The notes under the pieces: model-generated
The model's input: only the letters and a program-made list of their open reading frames with translations
The model's database searches: none
Told to the model about the DNA's origin: nothing
Made by a program: the position numbers and the translations under genes
Assembly: GCA_964547525.1 (NCBI GenBank)
Contig: CAZJOD010000053.1
Coordinates: 1-21,034, forward strand
DNA from: CAZJOD01 sp964547525
GTDB taxonomy: Bacteria; Bacillota; Clostridia; JAAYHZ01
DNA length: 21,034 nt
Reading direction: 5' to 3'
Shown here: positions 15,689 to 21,034 of the stretch, one piece after another
Numbering within the stretch: the stretch's first letter is position 1
Layout: every line of letters starts with the position of its first letter

Positions 15689-15786
15689 ATTCTCACATTC
15701 CTTTTACAACGTTTTACATATAAATCCCGTACAATTACCATTTTGTCACATAAACAAAGATACACAAAGTCTAAATATATATACAT
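15685..15786 (-). CDS. Possible 33-residue ORF coupled to the membrane protein gene
   Basis: ATG at 15786 has AGGTGA 10 nt upstream and opens a 33-codon frame (starting MYIYLDFVYLC). Its TGA overlaps the next gene's ATG as ATGA (15685-15688). The layout is typical of translational coupling and fills most of the 128-nt gap after the DUF58 gene. The peptide is hydrophobic first and basic at the end. It could equally be chance, because it also contains the next gene's ribosome site. Confidence 0.28.
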   Translation of the reverse strand: MYIYLDFVYLCLCDKMVIVRDLYVKRCKRNVRI

Positions 15787-15816
15787 TTTAGTAATTTCAC
15801 CTAATGTTTCACCGGT

Positions 15817-17007
15817 TTATACGCTTAATTTTTCGGGTAAAAGGTATAAAGCGTCAAATCCTTTAGTCACTTCACTGTATTTTCCTTCTTTATCCATAAT
15901 TATAAATTGTATCTTGTTTCCTTTTCCTGTCAATCTTCCTGCAGCTATTAAAGCATCATAACTCACATAATGAGTTATAAAAACTATTTCGCTATCATTA
16001 ATATTGGCATACGCGTATTCGATTAATTCCATTAATGTTCTACTGTTATTTATAAGTAGTTGCGCCATGTTTTCCATAATATGAGAAAAGTGTTTTTTAC
16101 CTTTTCCATAATCTATTATTTCAATTTCATTCCTACTTTCTCTTCTTATAGAATTACATAAAAAGCACACCGGAGCGTTAACTTGAGTAGCTTGATCTAC
16201 TAATGTTGCAGCGACTTTAATCCCGGTTTCGGCTATCTTTTTATCAATAACATTATTAAAAAGTTTCGGTGAAGGTTGTATGTTCAAAGCAATACAAAGC
16301 TTCATTTCCGAAGTGTAATCGTTCTGCCTTACCATAATCTCCATATTTCTTGCAGTCAAACCCCAATGTATCTTTTTGAACGCATCTCCCGGCTGATATG
16401 CCCTTACACCGGAATACAAAAACGGGTCCTCCATTATCCAGCGCCTTACTAATATCTCACCCATAGGACTTGAATTAAACTTGAAGAATGTTCTCATATC
16501 AATAAACTCAGGATATACCCATAACTTAGAGTTTATATCTACCGCCCGGGAAAACAACGATCCGGAAAAAAAACCTCTTATTGATAAAGATGCGGCTTTT
16601 ATATGATAAAATCCTCTTGATGTACATATGACTTTACGATTTCTTGTAATTCTTTGGTTTTGCTCTAAAGAAAAAATACCCGATATCACCCTTGACAAAT
16701 TTACCAAAGATGTTTTTGTATCCGGAAATTGTAATGTGGAAGGTGTACTGAAGTCCACCATTATATTAGGTACCGGAAGTGTGTTTCGATTAACTACACG
16801 TTCACGTATATATATTAAATCGTTAACATGGGCGTAAGCGACGGCAAATTCATTTGAATACTCTATACGGTCCAGTATTTTGTTCATAAAACGTTTCTCC
16901 CAATATAACAAACTTTTTATTACAAAATGTAATATTGTGAAACAAACTGCACTAATTAAAATAATTTTTAGAATTTTCTCTGTTATTTTTACCAATTCAG
17001 GATTCAT
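15817..17007 (-). CDS. DUF58 domain-containing protein
   Basis: A 396-residue protein with an N-terminal membrane helix (about 13-36) and a long extramembrane part. The diagnostic DUF58 block is present at 200-220 (GVRAYQPGDAFKKIHWG followed by LTAR), and the preceding strand WVYPEF (163-168) is also typical. The C-terminal part from about 235 has the alternating pattern of a von Willebrand A-like fold. DUF58 proteins normally work with a MoxR AAA+ ATPase and a DUF4129/transglutaminase membrane protein; here the DUF4129-like gene follows but no MoxR gene is present within the window. The ATG at 17007 lacks a clear ribosome binding site (only GAAAG nearby), so the start is the least certain part. 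The gene is separated from thiN by 209 nt and probably starts the MutS-like operon. Confidence 0.88.
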   Translation of the reverse strand: MNPELVKITEKILKIILISAVCFTILHFVIKSLLYWEKRFMNKILDRIEYSNEFAVAYAHVNDLIYIRERVVNRNTLPVPNIMVDFSTPSTLQFPDTKTSLVNLSRVISGIFSLEQNQRITRNRKVICTSRGFYHIKAASLSIRGFFSGSLFSRAVDINSKLWVYPEFIDMRTFFKFNSSPMGEILVRRWIMEDPFLYSGVRAYQPGDAFKKIHWGLTARNMEIMVRQNDYTSEMKLCIALNIQPSPKLFNNVIDKKIAETGIKVAATLVDQATQVNAPVCFLCNSIRRESRNEIEIIDYGKGKKHFSHIMENMAQLLINNSRTLMELIEYAYANINDSEIVFITHYVSYDALIAAGRLTGKGNKIQFIIMDKEGKYSEVTKGFDALYLLPEKLSV

Positions 17008-17111
17008 ATAATTTGTCGCTTTCTTTATGTAATAACCTTCTTTAAAGCATTTATCCGCCTTTAGACGATTTTTAAAACCTTATGCTAAACAATAACAAAT
17101 TCAAGTGTCGT

Positions 17112-17144
17112 TTTACTGCCAAAACTTTACTTAATTGCAGTAAA
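17112..17144. repeat. Inverted repeat upstream of the DUF58 gene
   Basis: TTTACTGC (17112-17119) and GCAGTAAA (17137-17144) are perfect 8-bp arms around 17 nt, about 105 nt upstream of the DUF58 start. There is no T run. It could be an operator for the DUF58-MutS operon; I found no clean promoter next to it. Confidence 0.35.
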
Positions 17145-17171
17145 TAATATATATTTTCAAAGCTTTTGTTT

Positions 17172-17215
17172 GAGATTTATCAAAAATATGCTTTTTAATT
17201 CTTTATATAAATCTC
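17172..17215 (-). repeat. Inverted repeat immediately after thiN
   Basis: GAGATTTAT (17172-17180) and ATAAATCTC (17207-17215) form a perfect 9-bp stem with a 26-nt AT-rich loop, 1 nt past the thiN stop. No T run follows on the minus strand, so it is not a typical intrinsic terminator. It may protect the 3' end or weaken read-through into the DUF58 operon. Confidence 0.35.
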
Positions 17216-17216
17216 A

Positions 17217-17864
17217 CTATGTTTTTTCACATCTCGCCTTAATAACCAATAGAACACCTTGATCAAATTCTATTTTTGCTTTATCCGAGATAAAACTATT
17301 ACTTGTTCCCCTCGAACCTGTACGATATAAGGTATCGTTACATAAAGAAAATTTTAATCCGATTGTTGTTATACCGGTTACTTCATCCGACAAAGGTATG
17401 AGGGATATTCTGTCAAAATCGTCGGCGGTAATCTCAAGCTTGCCGTCGGACACGGTCATTTCACTGTTTTCAGTTATTATTCGCCCATATGCTTTAGCCT
17501 TCATAATATACTCCAATAGCATTATATTTGTAACCGAGTGATCGGGTAATGTTCCTATGGCACCTATAATAACTATATCGTCATATTTTCTTTCCAAAGC
17601 CAGGCCTATGGCCAAATGAGAGTCTGTTTTATCTTTGTCGATATTGAATTCAAGTATTTCTACCGAAGTATTTCTATAGCTTTCTAAAATGGTAGGATCG
17701 ATAGAATCCATGTCCCCTAAAATAATATCCGGTTCGATACCCATCCTTTTAGCATGTGTTGTTCCTCCGTCCGCACATATGATCATATCTGCATCGGTAA
17801 CGTATTTTTTCATATAAGTATAGTCATAAATCTCTCCGGCAAGAAAAATTACACACTTTGTCAA
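17217..17864 (-). CDS. thiN: Thiamine pyrophosphokinase
   Basis: A 215-residue enzyme that makes thiamine diphosphate from thiamine and ATP. Family motifs are in order: ADGG (31-34), GDMDS (50-54), DKDKTD (76-81), the LPDHSVTN block at 106-113 and SRGTSNS (184-190). The block usually written GGR-x-DH reads GTLPDH, so the Arg is replaced by Leu. The Asp and His are kept. The start is TTG at 17864, overlapping the rpe stop as TTGA; no ATG is available before the first conserved strand, and a G-rich site (GGGATGG) lies upstream. The position after rsgA and rpe is the usual one in Firmicutes. No thiamine riboswitch is visible, consistent with a constitutive housekeeping operon. Confidence 0.93.
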   Translation of the reverse strand: MTKCVIFLAGEIYDYTYMKKYVTDADMIICADGGTTHAKRMGIEPDIILGDMDSIDPTILESYRNTSVEILEFNIDKDKTDSHLAIGLALERKYDDIVIIGAIGTLPDHSVTNIMLLEYIMKAKAYGRIITENSEMTVSDGKLEITADDFDRISLIPLSDEVTGITTIGLKFSLCNDTLYRTGSRGTSNSFISDKAKIEFDQGVLLVIKARCEKT

Positions 17865-18517
17865 ATAAAAGCACCATCCCTTAGTGCTTTTACCGCAGGA
17901 CCTAAATCTTTGTGTTTGAATAATGAAGACCCGGCAACTATTACATTCGCACCTGCTTTGGTTACTTCATAGATATTCTCCGGCCCTATACCGCCGTCTA
18001 CTTCCAAATCTATACTCAATCCTGCATCTATAATCATTTTTTTCAAAGATTCAATCTTCGGAGTACAGGATTTAATGTATTTTTGTCCTCCGAAACCCGG
18101 GTTTACAGTCATTAATAATACCATATCAACGTCGCTTAAAACAAAATCAAGGACTGATAACGATGTGGCAGGATTTAACGAGACACCGGTTTTAACACCG
18201 GCTTCTTTAATTTTTTGTAAAGTTCGATGTAAATGTTTACACGCTTCGGCATGAACGGTTATTATGTCAGCACCGGCTTTTACAAATTCGTCTATGTAAT
18301 TGTCGGCATTTTCTATCATCAAATGAACATCGAAAGGTATGTTTGTTATTCTTCGCAAACACTTAATTACAGGCGGGCCTATGGTTATGTTAGGAACATA
18401 GTGGCCGTCCATTACATCAATATGAATATAGTCGGCACCTGCAGCTTCCACTTTGCGCAATTCGTTACCAAGGTCTGAAAAATCCGATGATAATATGGAA
18501 GGAGCGATTTTTATCAT
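17861..18517 (-). CDS. rpe: Ribulose-phosphate 3-epimerase
   Basis: Interconverts D-ribulose 5-phosphate and D-xylulose 5-phosphate in the pentose phosphate pathway. I take ATG 18517 as the start: GAGGG lies about 7 nt upstream, the protein then begins MIKIAPSILSSDF as the family does, and the gene begins 1 nt after the rsgA stop. A longer frame from 18550 would overlap rsgA by 32 nt. With this start the protein is 218 residues, the normal size. Metal and catalytic residues are present: H32 and D34 (HIDVMDG), H65 (DVHLMI), the phosphate loop VNPGFGGQ (138-145) and D174 (EVDGG). The 3' end overlaps thiN by 4 nt. Confidence 0.96.
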   Translation of the reverse strand: MIKIAPSILSSDFSDLGNELRKVEAAGADYIHIDVMDGHYVPNITIGPPVIKCLRRITNIPFDVHLMIENADNYIDEFVKAGADIITVHAEACKHLHRTLQKIKEAGVKTGVSLNPATSLSVLDFVLSDVDMVLLMTVNPGFGGQKYIKSCTPKIESLKKMIIDAGLSIDLEVDGGIGPENIYEVTKAGANVIVAGSSLFKHKDLGPAVKALRDGAFI

Positions 18518-18518
18518 T

Positions 18519-19403
18519 TTAATACCCTCGCTTTTGCTTATTGTTTTCAATTAATCTATTATAAATTCTAATATAATTTTCATATCGGCCGGCTCCTATT
18601 AAACCGTCTTCCACAGCCTGTTTTATTTTACAGTCCGGTTCGTTTATATGAATACAACCTTGATATTTACATCTTCCCATATATCGATCAAATTCGGGAT
18701 AATAATATTGCAATTCCTTTTCATCAATATCATGAGGTTCAATATTACTGAACCCGGGTGTATCCGCAATAAAGGCACCGTCTTTGGTTAAAATGAAATT
18801 GGTATGCCTTGTGGTATGTTTACCACGTTCTATCTTAACACTTATCTTTCCTGTTTCCATAACTTCTTTACCGATAATTGTGTTGATCAATGTTGATTTT
18901 CCGGTACCCGATTGACCGGCAAAAACTACTGTCTTTTGAGTAAAATATGCGACCATTTCATCAATACCGGTATTATTTAGAGCCGATGTAAAAAAAGTCT
19001 TTATACCGGTAGGCCGGTAATTGTTAATAATTTTTGTCATATATTCATCTTTTGTACCGTCGGATTTATTAGCACAAATAACAGGTTCGATGCTTTGTAT
19101 AAAACATGCCGTTGATATCTTATCAACTAGCAGAAAGTCCGGTTCGGGTGAAGATAACGCCACTACTATAACCATTATATCAACATTAGCAACTGCAGGT
19201 CTTATAAGGACATTATCTCTAGGTAATATCTCTGTAATATATCCTTCATTTTCTTTACCCGTATCAAAAAGTACATCATCTCCCGGAAGAGGTGTTACAC
19301 CTAATTTTCTGAACAATCCCCTGGGCTTACAATCGTAATTGTCACCGTTGCAGAATACAGTATATGTTCCGCCCACTCCCTTTAAGATAATTCCTTTTGG
19401 CAA
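18519..19403 (-). CDS. rsgA: Small ribosomal subunit biogenesis GTPase RsgA
   Basis: A 294-residue circularly permuted GTPase that helps mature the 30S subunit. It has an OB-fold N-terminus (about 1-65), then the G motifs in permuted order: NKSD (112-115), Walker A GQSGTGKST (163-171), the switch region with HTTRHT (196-201), DTPG (214-217), and a C-terminal zinc knuckle with C245, C250, H252 and C258. The start is TTG at 19403, chosen because AAGGAGG lies 8 nt upstream. It follows the PASTA kinase gene after 55 nt; in Bacillus subtilis the homologue CpgA is a known substrate of PrkC, which fits this linkage. Confidence 0.96.
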   Translation of the reverse strand: MPKGIILKGVGGTYTVFCNGDNYDCKPRGLFRKLGVTPLPGDDVLFDTGKENEGYITEILPRDNVLIRPAVANVDIMVIVVALSSPEPDFLLVDKISTACFIQSIEPVICANKSDGTKDEYMTKIINNYRPTGIKTFFTSALNNTGIDEMVAYFTQKTVVFAGQSGTGKSTLINTIIGKEVMETGKISVKIERGKHTTRHTNFILTKDGAFIADTPGFSNIEPHDIDEKELQYYYPEFDRYMGRCKYQGCIHINEPDCKIKQAVEDGLIGAGRYENYIRIYNRLIENNKQKRGY

Positions 19404-19458
19404 TCAGAAAACCTCCTTATCCTATTTGTTTACGTTCAAGTTTTTTACCGTTACCGGT

Positions 19459-21034
19459 TTAGTCGTTTTCATCGGTTTCACCCTCTTGATTATCTTCTGA
19501 AGCTTCATCGGAGTTTTCATCCGAATTCTCAACCGATGTTTCATCCGAGTCATCCTCCACATTTATCGAGTCATCTTCATTTGAGTCCCCACCTTGATCT
19601 AGAGAACCTGATGAAGTTATGGCTTTGTAATCAAAGACCAATTGTAAATAGAATTTATTATTAACAAGTACCATAATTTCTGTTGTCCCGTTAGCGGGAA
19701 CCGGTACATCGAGTACTACAGGAAATTCATTTTTATTTAAATTTTTATTATACATAGTAACAGCTTTGCCGGTATTACTCGGTTTAGCTTCAACTAAAAC
19801 TTTTATTGGTTCGGTATATTCATGTAGATTATCCGGTATAAATTGATAAGTATAAAAAATATCTTTCGGTTGTTCTACAATAGGCTCTTGTTGTGTTATA
19901 ACTTCAAACTCCAAGTCTACTTCACTGTTTTCATTTACCATTATACCCGGTTGCGGTGATTGCTTTATTATCTTTGCAACCAAACTTGTCTGACCTGCCG
20001 GTCTTATATTACCCATCTTAAGGTTGTTTTCTTCCAATACTTTCCTCGCTTGAGTCAGTGTCAGGTCTAACAGATTCGGTACTTCAACCTTTACAAATTC
20101 CGGGCCAAGACTTTTGTATAGTTTGACTTTATCATTAGGTTTAATACTTATACCTCCGTCAGGATCGGTACGGATTACATATCCTGCCGGAACGTTGCTG
20201 TTTATTTCCACCACTTCTACTTCAAATCCCAAGCTTTTTAAATCCATTTCAGCTATTCTGGCCTGATTATTTTTATAATTCGGTATTTCAATCAATCTCG
20301 GTCCGTTGCTTACAGTAAGTTTTATCTTATTAGGCATTCCTTCTTTAAAAACAATTTCTTTATCAACGCTTTGAGATATGATAATTCCTTCCTGAACCGT
20401 TTCACTATACACAAATGAGGTTTCTACAACTATTTCCACCTGACTGTTACCTTCTAAAAGGTTTTTGACATAGTTATAGTCCAACCCTGCATAATCTTCC
20501 ACAACATAATAAGCCGGTTCAGGAATAAGTGTGGGTATAAGATTAAAAGTTAATATACCCATTACACCAATAAGGATAGCCGAAACAAAAATCGCCGCCC
20601 AAACTGCGGTTCTATTCTTACGTTTTTCTTTCCTAATAGCCGCTACTTCCTCGTATTCGTCAGTTTCAACATTTAAACGATTTATTTTCGATTCGTCAAT
20701 TTTCGGTTGATCGTTTTTTGCCGCCATTACAGGACCCGGTAAAACAACATTCATTCTCGACACAAGCTCGTCCATCATGTGAGTTGCAGAGTCGTATCTG
20801 TCAACTTCCGACTTTTGCATGGCTCTTATTATAATATCATTTAATATGGGAGATATCTTTTTATTGTGTATAATAGGCGGTACTAATTCTTTTTGAATGT
20901 GTCCCAATGCAACGGATACAGGTGATTCTCCGGTAAACGGCAGCACCCCCGTAACCATCTGATATAAAACCACTCCTAGAGAATATAAATCGGATTTAGC
21001 ACTAACATAACCCCCGCGAGCCTGTTCGGGAGAT
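19459..21034 (-). CDS. prkC: PASTA-domain Ser/Thr protein kinase (5' end outside window)
   Basis: The frame is open to the right edge. The first visible residues, SPEQARGGYVSAKSDLYSLG, are the end of the kinase activation segment (the APE-type motif and the following Asp), so the N-lobe and active site lie outside the window. Visible parts in order: the kinase C-lobe, a basic juxtamembrane stretch (KEKRKNR), one membrane helix (about plus 20610-20536), three PASTA repeats (about plus 20511-19900), a beta-rich domain (about 19860-19620) and a final tail of about 52 residues made mostly of D, E, S and N. PASTA kinases sense muropeptides or lipid II outside the cell and regulate growth, cell wall and, in spore formers, germination. 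Three PASTA repeats plus an additional C-terminal domain is within the range seen in clostridia. Confidence 0.95.
   Translation of the reverse strand, partial: SPEQARGGYVSAKSDLYSLGVVLYQMVTGVLPFTGESPVSVALGHIQKELVPPIIHNKKISPILNDIIIRAMQKSEVDRYDSATHMMDELVSRMNVVLPGPVMAAKNDQPKIDESKINRLNVETDEYEEVAAIRKEKRKNRTAVWAAIFVSAILIGVMGILTFNLIPTLIPEPAYYVVEDYAGLDYNYVKNLLEGNSQVEIVVETSFVYSETVQEGIIISQSVDKEIVFKEGMPNKIKLTVSNGPRLIEIPNYKNNQARIAEMDLKSLGFEVEVVEINSNVPAGYVIRTDPDGGISIKPNDKVKLYKSLGPEFVKVEVPNLLDLTLTQARKVLEENNLKMGNIRPAGQTSLVAKIIKQSPQPGIMVNENSEVDLEFEVITQQEPIVEQPKDIFYTYQFIPDNLHEYTEPIKVLVEAKPSNTGKAVTMYNKNLNKNEFPVVLDVPVPANGTTEIMVLVNNKFYLQLVFDYKAITSSGSLDQGGDSNEDDSINVEDDSDETSVENSDENSDEASEDNQEGETDEND

Noticed and set aside
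18518..18550. Longer rpe start at 18550
   Set aside because: It overlaps rsgA by 32 nt and adds residues the family lacks; ATG 18517 has a good ribosome site.
1..21034. Frequent CCGGT/ACCGG words through the window as a recognition or uptake motif
   Set aside because: They occur inside coding sequence in many contexts, including Thr-Gly codons. I could not count them reliably or compare with expectation; a genome-wide word count would decide.
1..21034. tRNA, rRNA, insertion sequence, phage or CRISPR features
   Set aside because: I looked for cloverleaf-like segments, transposase motifs and regularly spaced repeats and found none.

Overview
The window is AT-rich DNA with strong AGGAGG-type ribosome binding sites, some TTG starts and tight operons. 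The order PASTA kinase - rsgA - rpe - thiN is the one found in low-GC Gram-positive bacteria. I infer a member of the Clostridia; the genus cannot be read from the sequence. Every gene except one aminotransferase lies on the minus strand.

Right end (21034 to 17217): a conserved housekeeping operon on the minus strand. It starts with a PASTA-domain Ser/Thr kinase cut by the window edge, then rsgA (ribosome-assembly GTPase), rpe (ribulose-phosphate epimerase) and thiN (thiamine pyrophosphokinase), with spacings from 55 nt down to short overlaps.

Middle right (17007 to 10417): an unusual minus-strand cluster. It holds a DUF58 protein, a six-helix membrane protein with a DUF4129-like tail, a 1107-residue protein made of two complete MutS-type ATPase units in tandem, a 55-residue membrane peptide and a HAAS/DUF1700-like membrane protein. 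The MoxR ATPase and transglutaminase that usually accompany DUF58/DUF4129 are not here, nor is the PadR regulator that often accompanies HAAS proteins. The fused MutS ATPase in a membrane-protein operon is the strongest candidate for an undescribed system in this window.

Middle (10416 to 9622): 795 bases without a convincing gene. They contain a near-consensus minus-strand promoter and, about 290 nt downstream, an 11-bp inverted repeat followed by a T run. This looks like a small-RNA gene.

Middle left (9621 to 3096): a metabolic cluster. A PLP aminotransferase (plus strand) diverges from a minus-strand operon of an intact amidohydrolase, a second amidohydrolase that has lost nearly all metal ligands, and an M20 (CPG2-like) metallopeptidase. 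A strong terminator follows, and then a separately promoted 645-residue cytoplasmic beta-propeller rich in cysteine pairs. One reading is that an N-acylated or amidated amino compound is hydrolysed and the freed amino acid transaminated; the substrate cannot be named.

Left end (2909 to 1): an ABC exporter pair (MacB/FtsX-type permease and an ATPase with a normal Walker A but altered Q-loop, signature, Walker B and H-loop residues), a terminator, and the 5' part of a gene whose product resembles the receiver-like N-terminus of CpaE/TadZ-type ATPases.
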